From a virus: a stretch of DNA of 21,185 nucleotides. Position 1 is the first letter of the stretch. The number at the start of each line of letters is the position of its first letter. The DNA lies in the IMG/VR virus record IMGVR_UViG_3300027870_000021, positions 1 to 21,185 of that record; one strand, 5' to 3'. A program made the translations under genes and the position numbers. The notes beneath the pieces are model-generated. The model did not search any database. It saw only the letters and a program-made list of their open reading frames with translations, and had not been told where the DNA came from. Below are positions 8,141 to 15,897 of the stretch, piece by piece.

Positions 8141-8503
8141 TCAGTCGTCGAGCTTGTGCTTCATGGCCGCGATGATGGTCTCCTTGCCGGCGGACTTGTT
8201 GAAGTCCTCGCCGGCGACGAGGCCGATGTTCGCGGCGATGAGGATCAGCTCATCGCGGGTCTTGGAGAGGTCGTTCTGCGCGACGACATTGAACGCCACC
8301 TCGAGCGCGGCATCCTTCTCCTCATCGCTGAGGACCGAGGCCGGCTCGACGGCGACGACGCTGTCCTCGCCGTCGTCCACCCACGCGGCGGGGTTGGTGA
8401 TCAGGGCGGCGACATCCTCGGGGACGTCGTCATCGGGGCCGTACGAGACGATCTCCCGGGTCTCCGGGTCCATGACGTTCACCACGGCTGCGAGCTTCTT
8501 CAT
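8141..8503 (-). CDS. Small head-region protein with YGPDDDVPxDVAxxITNPxAW motif
   Basis: I place the start at the second ATG (8503), giving 120 aa from MKKLAAVVNV. The Shine-Dalgarno AAGGA lies 8 nt before it, whereas the first in-frame ATG at 8512 sits directly on that site. Residues about 20-45 (SYGPDDDVPEDVAALITNPAAW) match a motif I know from small unnamed proteins that follow capsid genes in many actinophages. The C-terminal 40 residues (TRDELILIAANIGLV...KETIIAAMKHKL) look like a short helix-extension-helix (HeH/SAP-like) unit, a fold that can bind DNA or protein. Its role in the head is unknown. Confidence 0.75.
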   Translation of the reverse strand: MKKLAAVVNVMDPETREIVSYGPDDDVPEDVAALITNPAAWVDDGEDSVVAVEPASVLSDEEKDAALEVAFNVVAQNDLSKTRDELILIAANIGLVAGEDFNKSAGKETIIAAMKHKLDD

Positions 8504-8539
8504 CGTGTCCATCCTTTGTTTGGGCTTGTCAACCCCGAA

Positions 8540-8561
8540 GGCGGGGGCCGAAGCCCCCGCC
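8540..8561 (-). terminator. Hairpin with UUCG tetraloop after the capsid gene
   Basis: A perfect 9-bp stem (GGCGGGGGC / GCCCCCGCC) is closed by a TTCG loop in the minus-strand RNA, a C(UUCG)G tetraloop of exceptional stability. It lies 26 bp past the capsid stop and about 36 bp before the next start. No U-tract follows. It probably acts as a partial terminator or a 3' end stabiliser for capsid mRNA. Confidence 0.75.
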
Positions 8562-8587
8562 GTTCGCCGTGTCGGGCGGATGTGGTC

Positions 8588-9655
8588 CTAGAAGGTCTGG
8601 ACGATGGCACCGGAGTTGGTGCCGGCGTCGACCTTCATGGTGTACATCAGCTCGGGGTTGGGCACGACCGGGAGGGCCACGCCGGTGCCGAGGGTGAAGG
8701 TCTGGACCGGGGTCTCGTTCTGCGAGACGACGGCGACCAGGCCGGGGGCCTTCTTGGCCTTGATGTACCCCTTCTCCGCGAGCAGGACGGCCTCGGCGGT
8801 GGGCCCGTACAGGGTCACACCGAAGGGGTCGGACGGCAGGCAGAGGACGTACTCCGGGGGGAGCACGCGACGCTGCATGCCGTTGTCCCGGATCTGGACG
8901 TCGTAGAACTCGATGGGCGGCAGCCCCTGGTCCTCGAGGACGCCCTGCACGTCGGCCAGCCGGAGCCGGATCGGCGTGAGGTTGCTGATGGAGCCGGCGT
9001 AGGCCAGGACCTCGTCGTTCACCAGCAGCGCGGGGAGGCGCTGCTTGCTCATGACGAACTTCCCGATGGAGCCACCCTGCGCCTCGACCGCCGCCTGGGC
9101 GATGAGCATGTCGGTGATCGGGAGGGCCGTGGCCTTGTTGCCGATGGTCCAGGCGACCGGCGTGACGACCTTGTGGTCGGCCGGCATGCCGTAGTCGGCC
9201 TCGAGCTCCAGGCCGTTCTCGTGCAGGGTGCAGACCCCGTCGATGAGCGTGTCGAAGCGCGCGACCTCGATGCGCCCTTCGACCGAACGGATCATCCGCT
9301 CGACGTCGTCGAAGATCGCATCGATGAGCGGGTTGTTCACCTTCTGGCCGAGGCCTCGGAGCCGGAGCCCCTCCTCCTCGCCCAGGGCGATCTGCCGGCT
9401 GACCGGAGCGATCTCGCCGCGCACGCGGCTGATGCCCGGGCGACCGGTCATCGGGGGCTGCGTGTCCCAGCTGCGGTACTTGGCGATGTCGACGTCGGTG
9501 AGGCCGAGGCGCTTGAGGGCGTACTCGATGTCATCGACGTATCGGTTGGGCAGGTACTGGTTGCCGGTGAACCGGTTGTTCAGCACCTCGTCGGCGTAGG
9601 TCCGGGCGAAGCCCACGAGCTCGGACGGATCGACCAGGTCGTACAGGATGCCCAT
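8588..9655 (-). CDS. Major capsid protein (lambda gpE-like family)
   Basis: The 355-aa protein starts at ATG 9655 (MGILYDLVDPSELVGFARTY). The open frame extends further upstream, but that part overlaps the decoration gene and does not look like protein. Features of the E-type (PF03864-like) capsid family include an N-terminal helix, FVMSKQRLPALLVNDEVLAY in the middle, then PPIEFYDVQIRDNG with VLPPEYVLCLPSDPFGVTLYGPTAEAV, the P-domain strand and loop region near the C-terminus. It builds the icosahedral shell. The start overlaps the decoration gene stop as TGATG, with a GAGGGGG Shine-Dalgarno. A UUCG hairpin follows the gene. Confidence 0.92.
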   Translation of the reverse strand: MGILYDLVDPSELVGFARTYADEVLNNRFTGNQYLPNRYVDDIEYALKRLGLTDVDIAKYRSWDTQPPMTGRPGISRVRGEIAPVSRQIALGEEEGLRLRGLGQKVNNPLIDAIFDDVERMIRSVEGRIEVARFDTLIDGVCTLHENGLELEADYGMPADHKVVTPVAWTIGNKATALPITDMLIAQAAVEAQGGSIGKFVMSKQRLPALLVNDEVLAYAGSISNLTPIRLRLADVQGVLEDQGLPPIEFYDVQIRDNGMQRRVLPPEYVLCLPSDPFGVTLYGPTAEAVLLAEKGYIKAKKAPGLVAVVSQNETPVQTFTLGTGVALPVVPNPELMYTMKVDAGTNSGAIVQTF

Positions 9656-10356
9656 CAGGCTGCCCCCTCGAAGCGGATGTGCGGGACCTCGGACTTCGAG
9701 GCCTCGGGGATCGGGAAGGGGAGGCGGGTCTCGTCCACCACGCCCATCCAGAAGAGGGCCGAGGCGGCGCGGCCGGTGGCGTTGCCCTCCTTGACCTGGA
9801 CCGCGTTGAACAGCAGCCCTTCGAACTTCTGGCCCGAGTTGGCGTCGGCATCGCCCTGGGTGGTCGTGGCGACCACGACGGTGCCGGAGCCGCCGGTCGG
9901 CGCGGTGGTGATCGTCGGGATGTTCTCGCCGGCGAGCTCGCCGACCCCGAAGTTCACCGTCATGGCGATCGGGTTCGTGGTGCCGGTCACGGCGACGTTG
10001 CCGTCGCCCACCAGCGCCTCGAACGCGTCCTGCACCTGGCCGATGGTCGCATCGTCGTCCAGCGACGGCGTGGAGCCGAAGCCGGGGATCGTCGCGATCC
10101 ACGAGGTCAGGCCGGAGCCGCCCTCGGTGAGGGTCTGCACCTCGTTGGTCGGGGGGTCCAGCGGGCCGTAGCGACCCGTGCCGCTGATGAAGGTCAGCGG
10201 GGTTCCCGTGGGGATGTACCCGGTCTCCGCGTAGTAGGCGGAGCTGAAGAGGGAGAGGTCCAGCGTGATGGGCCGGCACTGGTCGAAGCCGAGACGCGAC
10301 TTGGGCCAGGAACGGTCCTCGTTGCCGAAGCTCTCGCTCACCTGCTTGAGATCCAT
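9655..10356 (-). CDS. Head decoration protein with an inserted domain
   Basis: The gene encodes 233 aa and lies directly before an E-type capsid gene, the usual place for the decoration protein that stabilises the expanded shell. Residues about 30-73 and 171-233 read as one decoration-type beta protein (GTPLTFISGTGRYGPLD; later KFEGLLFNAVQVKEG). Between them, about residues 74-170, is a region with the pattern TIGQVQDAFEALVGDGNV followed by VTG, TVNFG and LAGENIPTIT. I know this pattern as a repeated domain (ATAxxVQxALEAL...GNVxVTG...VxFxG.LAGxxVP) found in phage virion and bacterial surface proteins. The ATG at 10356 has an AAAGGA Shine-Dalgarno. The function is known family knowledge; the domain split is my reading. 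Confidence 0.82.
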   Translation of the reverse strand: MDLKQVSESFGNEDRSWPKSRLGFDQCRPITLDLSLFSSAYYAETGYIPTGTPLTFISGTGRYGPLDPPTNEVQTLTEGGSGLTSWIATIPGFGSTPSLDDDATIGQVQDAFEALVGDGNVAVTGTTNPIAMTVNFGVGELAGENIPTITTAPTGGSGTVVVATTTQGDADANSGQKFEGLLFNAVQVKEGNATGRAASALFWMGVVDETRLPFPIPEASKSEVPHIRFEGAA

Positions 10357-10381
10357 GGGATGGATCCTTTCCTTGGTGGGG

Positions 10382-11146
10382 TTAGGGCTTGGGGGTTCCG
10401 TGACGTTCCGCGACCCGTGCCTTGGCCCGGGCTTCGGCGTTGTCGGTGGAGGGGCGCTTGCGGCGCCCGCCTCCCGACGTGTGGCCGGTGTCCGGGGCGA
10501 GGTCGTCGTCGTCGTCTTCGTCGTCGGGATCGTCGGTGGACTTGAAGAGGTTGGCCCAGCGCTTCTTGAGGGCGTCCACCGCGTCGGCGATGTCGTCCTC
10601 GTCGGCGTCCTCGTCGACCTTCACCATCGCGGTGAGGTCGGCGAGCTTGTCCTTGTCCGCCGGCGCACCGGCGGCGATCAGCGCGCTGCGGATGTCCGCA
10701 GCCTGGGCCTTCGCGTTGGCCTTGGCCTCGGCCTCCTCCAGGTTCCGCTCCCGCTCGTCCAGCTTGCGCTGGCGCTCGGTGGCGTCCCCGTCGTCGGTCT
10801 CGACCTTGGCCCTGGCGTCCTTGATGAACTGCTCCGCTTCCTCGGCGGTCTTGAAGCCGAACTTCTCCATCAGCTCCTTGGTCGCAGCACGCTTGCCCCG
10901 GGAGTGCTCCCGGGTGGCGTACTTGTCCAGGTCCTTCTGGGTGAACTTCGACTCGTCCTCGGGCTTCACCTTCGGCTTGCCGTCTTCGTCGAGGTCGTCA
11001 TCGTCCTCGTCGTCCGGATCGGGATCACCGGTGGCACCACCACGGACCTGGGGCAGCCAGCGGCTGTCCTCCGTGAGGTACCAGAACCGGTGACGTCCGA
11101 GTCGGACATCGATGGCGCTGACGTTGGTTTCGAGCAGGTCTTCCAA
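10382..11146 (-). CDS. Capsid scaffolding protein
   Basis: The 254-aa product lies between portal and decoration/capsid genes and has scaffold composition: an acidic linker (DPDPDDEDDDDLDEDG), a long charged helix at about residues 100-150 (ERQRKLDERERNLEEAEAKANAKAQAADI), a second acidic tract (DDPDDEDDDDDL) and a basic C-terminus (GGGRRKRPS). Scaffolds guide capsid assembly and then leave or are cut. The start is TTG at 11146 with AGGAGA 7 nt upstream, giving MEDLLETNVSAIDVRLGRH. The first 35 residues are not disordered and may hold a small domain that touches the shell. No protease active site is visible in it. Confidence 0.88.
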   Translation of the reverse strand: MEDLLETNVSAIDVRLGRHRFWYLTEDSRWLPQVRGGATGDPDPDDEDDDDLDEDGKPKVKPEDESKFTQKDLDKYATREHSRGKRAATKELMEKFGFKTAEEAEQFIKDARAKVETDDGDATERQRKLDERERNLEEAEAKANAKAQAADIRSALIAAGAPADKDKLADLTAMVKVDEDADEDDIADAVDALKKRWANLFKSTDDPDDEDDDDDLAPDTGHTSGGGRRKRPSTDNAEARAKARVAERHGTPKP

Positions 11147-11225
11147 GGGTCTCTCCTGGGTCTTCCGATCCTGCGTTGCATCGGTGCAGGTCCCGATCTG
11201 AGAGGCGGCTCAGTCCGACAGGTCC

Positions 11226-12965
11226 CTATGATACCACAGGGGGCTGGTCAGGTCGCGGCGGAGGCGGGTTGCCTGCGTCGGGTCCTGGCTGATCGGCCAG
11301 GGCAGCCTGCTTGGCTGCGGCCTGGCGATCTGCGATCTGTCCCGGAGTCTCGTAGTCCGCCGGGACTTCGAGGCCCAGGTACTTGAAGGCCTCACGGGGG
11401 TCGCCCGTGGCCTTCTGGAGCTTCTCGGCGCCGTCGAAGTCGTTCTTGACGATGCGCTTGACTTCCTCGGCTGCGTCTTCGATGGGCAACCCTGCATTGA
11501 TGAGCATCTGGATCGCCGTCTCGAGGCTGATGCTGCGGGGGCGCGTCTGGAGCATCTTGCTCACGGCGTTGATCGTCGTGTCGATGTCGGACGGGAGGAA
11601 GCTGCCAGGCGTGAACGTTGGCCAGTTGAAGTCGTCGGCCTCCTCATCGAACTTGGGTAGCCCCGGGAAGCCGGCGGCCTGGTGCATCCGGATCATGAAC
11701 TTGGTGATGAGGGGGTACTTCTCCTCACGCACCAGGCGCATCTTGTAAATCATCGCCTGGAGCGGAGCGAAGCCGAGGGCGAAGGCCAGACCGGACGGAA
11801 CCTCCGACGGCTTGATGCGACCGATCGCGGACTCGGGCAGGTGGCTGTTGACGCTGAGTCGCTGGAGCAGCTGGTCGAGGTACTTGAGCAAGGCGTCCAG
11901 CGCCTTGCTGGTGTCGAGGCTCGACAGCTTGCCACCGAAGACGGTGCCCGGGCCGTACGAGTCTACCGTCTGCCCGTCTGCCGTGGCAAGCGAGCCTTCA
12001 CTCGCCAGCGGCGGGAAGCCGGCGATGGATGCGCTCTTCGCGAGGTCGGAGTCGGTGGCTTGGATCTCGTCGATGATCTGGAGGATCGTGGCCAGGCTCG
12101 ACTGCCCGAAGTGCTCATCGTCGTCCACGCTGGTGTTCGGGATGTGGACGACAGGGATGAAGTCGAGCTTGGTGTCGATGTCATGGAGCTCCTCACCCTT
12201 CGCGTTCTTGTACCAGTGGGCCAACTGCTTCGGCAGTGTGTCGTAGTCGACGCCCAGGGGCAGGTCGTCCCGCAACCACTCGCCATCCGAGTAGTAGCAC
12301 TTGCCATCTCGGAGGTCCCAGGTCTTGCGGCGGATCCAGATGGTGGTGTCGATGCTCGAGGTCGGGTTCGGTCGCAGCCGCTCGAACTCCCACGCGATGT
12401 GGACCCGCGTCGGGAACTCGAGGTCGTCTGCACCGTCGAGCACCGGGAAGTAGAACCCGGGGTCGTACACCTTCATGTCGATGCGCTTCTTCACCGTGTC
12501 GGTGAAGAGAGCGATGACGCCGTCGCCCTTGAGGATGGCGTGGTCTTCGGCGTTGAACAGCTTGCGGATGGCGCGGGCCTTCTTGGCCCACTTCTGCGCG
12601 AACTTCTCGAGCGCCTCGTTGCCATCGCAGGTGACGGTGACGTCGTTGCCCAGCAACGCGGCCAGCGTCGTGTCGACGATGACACGCGAGTCGCCCAGCT
12701 CCCGTCGGTCGTCCCGCAGGTCGTGGAGCTCCTCGACGGTGATGTCGAGATCGCCGTTCATGAAGAACCGGCTCACGTTGCGGTCGTACGAGTCCAGGAG
12801 GATGTACGCGTTCAGCCGCCGACGTGCATCACCGACCCAGGTCGCGATGAGGTCGGAGTTGGTGGGCAGCGCTGGCGTCTTGAAGTCCAGCGCCGACCAC
12901 GTGTCAAGCGTCAGCTGGTCGTCCACATCGGAAGACTCTAGCTTACGCCGGGCAACGTGCCACAC
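11226..12965 (-). CDS. Portal protein
   Basis: The 579-aa protein has the expected size and features of a siphophage portal: N-terminal SDLIATWVGDARRRLNAYILLDSYDRNVSRFF, a central helical and strand core (HIPNTSVDDDEHFGQSSLATILQIIDEIQATDSDLAKSA), a segment VPSGLAFALGFAPLQAMIYKMRLVREEKYPL typical of portal stem and wing helices, and a Pro-rich disordered tail. Portals form the dodecameric DNA gate and bind terminase. The start is uncertain. GTG at 12965 overlaps the esterase gene end by 23 bp. GTG at 12926, 13 codons later, lies 8 nt past a repeated TAGAGT element. Neither has a good Shine-Dalgarno. The stop and identity are firm. Confidence 0.9.
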   Translation of the reverse strand: MWHVARRKLESSDVDDQLTLDTWSALDFKTPALPTNSDLIATWVGDARRRLNAYILLDSYDRNVSRFFMNGDLDITVEELHDLRDDRRELGDSRVIVDTTLAALLGNDVTVTCDGNEALEKFAQKWAKKARAIRKLFNAEDHAILKGDGVIALFTDTVKKRIDMKVYDPGFYFPVLDGADDLEFPTRVHIAWEFERLRPNPTSSIDTTIWIRRKTWDLRDGKCYYSDGEWLRDDLPLGVDYDTLPKQLAHWYKNAKGEELHDIDTKLDFIPVVHIPNTSVDDDEHFGQSSLATILQIIDEIQATDSDLAKSASIAGFPPLASEGSLATADGQTVDSYGPGTVFGGKLSSLDTSKALDALLKYLDQLLQRLSVNSHLPESAIGRIKPSEVPSGLAFALGFAPLQAMIYKMRLVREEKYPLITKFMIRMHQAAGFPGLPKFDEEADDFNWPTFTPGSFLPSDIDTTINAVSKMLQTRPRSISLETAIQMLINAGLPIEDAAEEVKRIVKNDFDGAEKLQKATGDPREAFKYLGLEVPADYETPGQIADRQAAAKQAALADQPGPDAGNPPPPRPDQPPVVS

Positions 12966-13608
12966 CGTCCCACATCATCTTCGCCCAGGCGTTGGCCGCA
13001 GCCGGGTTCGCCAGGTCACCTGAGAGCTTGGCATCGCTCGCCAGGTGGATCCCATCGGGACCGATGATGGAAGGGTTCGCGGAGATGATCGCCTGCCAGT
13101 CGACGACGATCGTGCGTGGTCGCTGCGCAGCCTTGGCCTTCATGGCCTCGTGGGCCTGGTGCATGGAGTACTGCGTGAGGAGGTCCGGGGTGTTGGGGCC
13201 ACGGACGATGTAGCCCGGGAGGATCACGACGACGCAAGCGCTGGAGCTCGGCGTGAAGAGGAGCCGGTTGAAGTCGGCCTCGTCGTCGGGGCCCCAGCCG
13301 CTGGAGTACGCACCAGCGTTGTTCGTCCCGAGCGCGATGACCATGATCGCAGGCCGGCCGTCAGCGGCCCGCTGGGTGGCGGCGGGCTGCGCATCGGCGA
13401 AGACACGGCCGGCCCACTCGTCGTGGAGCACGTCGGCGTTGGCTGGTCGGCCCTGCGCGTCGTACTCGGCGCTGCGGCCCCAGTACGCCTGGGTGCTGAT
13501 GGAGTCGCCCACGATGTCGATGGTGTTCGGCTCGGGGGTCGGCACGCAGCCGATGCAGCCGAGGATGGCGACGAGCGCGGTTGCTGCGATGGCGATGAGT
13601 CGGTTCAT
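12943..13608 (-). CDS. SGNH/GDSL-type esterase lipoprotein
   Basis: The 221-aa protein has the SGNH hydrolase blocks: GDSIS with Ser36 (residues 34-38), GTNN (94-97) with the block III Asn, and DGIH (185-188) with catalytic Asp185 and His188. Block II is not obvious. An N-terminal signal of a basic start, a hydrophobic core and a lipobox-like ILGC at 15-18 suggests a secreted lipoprotein. Such enzymes cut ester or acetyl groups from carbohydrates or lipids, so a role in cell wall or surface modification is plausible; substrate unknown. The ATG at 13608 has GAAGG upstream. The longer open frame upstream is not protein-like. It lies between an acidic unknown gene and the portal gene, an odd place for an enzyme. 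Confidence 0.85.
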   Translation of the reverse strand: MNRLIAIAATALVAILGCIGCVPTPEPNTIDIVGDSISTQAYWGRSAEYDAQGRPANADVLHDEWAGRVFADAQPAATQRAADGRPAIMVIALGTNNAGAYSSGWGPDDEADFNRLLFTPSSSACVVVILPGYIVRGPNTPDLLTQYSMHQAHEAMKAKAAQRPRTIVVDWQAIISANPSIIGPDGIHLASDAKLSGDLANPAAANAWAKMMWDGVARCPA

Positions 13609-13645
13609 GTCATGTCCTTCCGTCTGTGGTTTAGACCTGACCGTA

Positions 13646-13678
13646 GCCCGCCCGTGAGCAACGTGCAAACGGACGGGC
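13646..13678 (-). terminator. Hairpin between the acidic gene and the esterase gene
   Basis: Arms 13646-13655 and 13669-13678 form a 10-bp stem with one G-U pair and a 13-nt loop. It lies 6 bp after the preceding stop and 37 bp before the esterase start. No U-tract follows. TTGCAC in the loop, followed 17 bp later by TACGGT, could be a weak promoter for the esterase. The hairpin is clear; the promoter is only a possibility. Confidence 0.6.
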
Positions 13679-13684
13679 CGATCG

Positions 13685-13975
13685 TCAGCCGTCGGTGGGC
13701 TCGGGGCCGGTGTCGTCGGTGATGCCGGCGAACGAGTCGGTCTGGAGGTCGACGACGCTGGAGGCCACGTGGATCTCGGAGACCTCGATCTCCAAGATGC
13801 TGGCGAGGGACTCGAGGTAGGTCCGGGTGGCATCGCCCAGCGCCTGGCCCTTCTCGCCGCCGAGCTTGGTCTTGTCGACGTCGCGGGCGACGAACAGGCC
13901 GATGTACTCGTCCTGGTCGTCCTCACGAGCGGGGATCCCGCTGAGATCCAGGTTGGACAGGTCTTCGAGCTGCAT
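13685..13975 (-). CDS. Acidic unknown protein
   Basis: This 96-aa protein starts at ATG 13975 (MQLEDLSNLDLSGIPARED) with a good Shine-Dalgarno (AAAGGA, 6 nt away); the longer open frame upstream overlaps the fibre gene and is not real. It is strongly acidic, with a helical middle (KGQALGDATRTYLESLASILEIEV) and an acidic disordered end. No family is recognised. Its place after the fibre-like gene would allow a chaperone role for that fibre, but this is speculation. Confidence 0.75.
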   Translation of the reverse strand: MQLEDLSNLDLSGIPAREDDQDEYIGLFVARDVDKTKLGGEKGQALGDATRTYLESLASILEIEVSEIHVASSVVDLQTDSFAGITDDTGPEPTDG

Positions 13976-14025
13976 GGGTCTTCCTTTCGTGACCGCCACG
14001 ATGACGGGCAGTGGAGACCCTAGCT

Positions 14026-15897
14026 CTACACGGCGTAGACCGCGAGCTCGGTGAGGAAGCGGGAGCCGAACCCGCTGTACCCGCCGGCGGCGTTGCTGAG
14101 GAGGTGGCGCCACTTCCATCGGTACGAGACACCGGGCGTGACGGGGATGATGATCTCCAGCTGGCGCTTGGTGCGCTCCTTGGAGTTGATCACGACCGTG
14201 CGGGGGTTGCCGGACGGGAAGGCCTCGCCGGGGCTGCCCGGGGCTGCGGCCAGCGACCACTGGAGCTGGGCGCCGAACTGGAGCACGTCGTCAGCGGGGC
14301 CGGGGTCAGCTTCGGAGGTCCACACGAACCCCTGCATGACGACCTTGACCCAAGGCGTGGTGGCGGTGAAGTTGATCCACCCGACGTCGAAGCTGGCGTC
14401 CGCCACGTTCACCAGCGGGACGTCCCAGTCGCCTTGGGCGTCGTGGTCGTGCACGCCAGCGACCGTCTCGCCGATGTCTGAGCCGTCGTAGTTCCCGGCG
14501 TACAGCATCCGGCCCGCGTCGCCCTCCGAGGTGTACACCGCCGTCATGTACGCCTGGGAGGTGTCGGCGTCGATCCCGAAGACGTCAGCTCGGTAGACCG
14601 TGATCCCGCCTCGGACCTTGCCCGGCTGTGCGGGAACGACCTCGGTGGTGTTGGGCACGTAGGTGATTGCGGCATCAGCAGCCTCCTCCATCAGGAGGTT
14701 GGTGATGGCGATGGTGTACGACTTGTACCCGCCAGCGCCCGGGTTCGGGAAGTTGATGTTGACGACCGGCGCGCCAGGCCGCAGGTTGAGCTTCGTCACC
14801 ATGTTGTTGCCAGTGATGTTCAGCTGCGGTACGTCGTCGACCGTGGACAGCTCGTTGCTCTCGAACGCCAGCTCGGCGTCGGTCCACGGCGACTGCCCGC
14901 CCTTGGAGTCGACGTAGCGCTTGGTGGCGAGGTCGGCGGGGTGCTGCGGCTCCCAGGTCGTACGGGTGGGGCCGATGCGCAGCCGGTAGCGGTCGTCGCC
15001 GTCACCGGCCTCGGTGTCCTTGGAGAGGTCGGTCTCGATGCCGACGACGCCGGCGGGCTCGATGCCGCTGAGCAGATCGGCCGGCGTCGGGCTGTTGAAC
15101 CTGTAGAAGTTGATCACCGCTGGTCCGACCTTGAGGGTGTGGACGTCGCTGTCGCCGCCCCACTGCTCGGACCAGAGGCTCGACTCGAGGCGCGGCTTGT
15201 TCAGCCCGACGAGGTTCTTGGCGGAGGTCACCGGGACGGCTGCGGTCGTCCCTTCGTAGACCGACACCCGTGTGTTCATGAAGAAGAGGCCCTGGACCTG
15301 TTCAGATGGCGTCGGCCCGAGGAAGACTGGCGTCTCAGTGTCGGGGTCGATGACCACGACGACCAGCCCAAAGAGGATGTCGAATCCGGCGGGCCGCTCC
15401 GGCATCGGGATGGCGTGCGCGGTGATGGCGGCGTTGATGATCTCTGGGGTGGGCAGCTGGTTCGTGACCAGCTCGTTGATGGAGAACGACGCGGCACCGA
15501 ATCCGGGGGTGTTGCCGCCGAGCCCGGTCTCGTTCGTAGAGGCGTTCCCCCAGAAGGGCGCCACCCCGACGATCCACGAGTCCTTGCCGGTGGGGCCAGC
15601 GAGCCCGACCATGAGCCCTTCGATGCCGAGCATCAGGTCTTGACTGCTGGGGCTCAGCAGCAGAGGCTCGCCCGGTTCGCCAACCTCCGGAGAGGTCGCA
15701 GCCGGCGCCATCGCGGAGAAGGGACCGAGCTGCCGGCCGCCGAACGACGTCGCGATGATCTCCTGCCCGCCCTGCCACCAGCCGGACCACGGCAGGTGGC
15801 GGGAGATGGGCAAGCTGAGCAGCTCGGCGGGTCCGGTCGGGCCGGAGACCTCGCCAGCGACGGCGACGCTGTCGCGGATGATGATCCGATCGGTCAT
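14026..15897 (-). CDS. Fibre-like virion protein, probable receptor-binding or head fibre
   Basis: The 623-aa protein starts at ATG 15897 (MTDRIIIRDSVAVAG), overlapping the previous stop by ATGA; the longer upstream frame is antisense-like junk. Residues 321-330, ADLATKRYVD, are a motif very common in phage tail fibres just before the shaft or tip domain. The N-terminal 290 residues look like a beta-rich particle-binding region with Gly and Pro turns. The C-terminal 290 residues are beta-rich, with repeated strand-turn patterns (FPNPGAGGYKSYTIAI; PGVSYRWKWRHLL), as in carbohydrate-binding or jelly-roll domains. The position between terminase and portal is unusual; it could be a head fibre or a displaced tail fibre. 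Confidence 0.75.
   Translation of the reverse strand: MTDRIIIRDSVAVAGEVSGPTGPAELLSLPISRHLPWSGWWQGGQEIIATSFGGRQLGPFSAMAPAATSPEVGEPGEPLLLSPSSQDLMLGIEGLMVGLAGPTGKDSWIVGVAPFWGNASTNETGLGGNTPGFGAASFSINELVTNQLPTPEIINAAITAHAIPMPERPAGFDILFGLVVVVIDPDTETPVFLGPTPSEQVQGLFFMNTRVSVYEGTTAAVPVTSAKNLVGLNKPRLESSLWSEQWGGDSDVHTLKVGPAVINFYRFNSPTPADLLSGIEPAGVVGIETDLSKDTEAGDGDDRYRLRIGPTRTTWEPQHPADLATKRYVDSKGGQSPWTDAELAFESNELSTVDDVPQLNITGNNMVTKLNLRPGAPVVNINFPNPGAGGYKSYTIAITNLLMEEAADAAITYVPNTTEVVPAQPGKVRGGITVYRADVFGIDADTSQAYMTAVYTSEGDAGRMLYAGNYDGSDIGETVAGVHDHDAQGDWDVPLVNVADASFDVGWINFTATTPWVKVVMQGFVWTSEADPGPADDVLQFGAQLQWSLAAAPGSPGEAFPSGNPRTVVINSKERTKRQLEIIIPVTPGVSYRWKWRHLLSNAAGGYSGFGSRFLTELAVYAV

Noticed and set aside
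8156-10171. Plus-strand open frame of 671 codons
   Set aside because: It is antisense to the capsid and decoration genes, without motifs or a supported start.
9656-10279. N-terminal extension of the capsid reading frame
   Set aside because: It overlaps the decoration gene out of frame and is His/Arg/Pro-rich, not capsid-like; ATG 9655 with the TGATG overlap is better.
13609-13926. N-terminal extension of the esterase reading frame
   Set aside because: It is Ser/Thr/Arg/Pro-rich shadow sequence of the acidic gene; ATG 13608 begins a clear signal peptide with a Shine-Dalgarno site.
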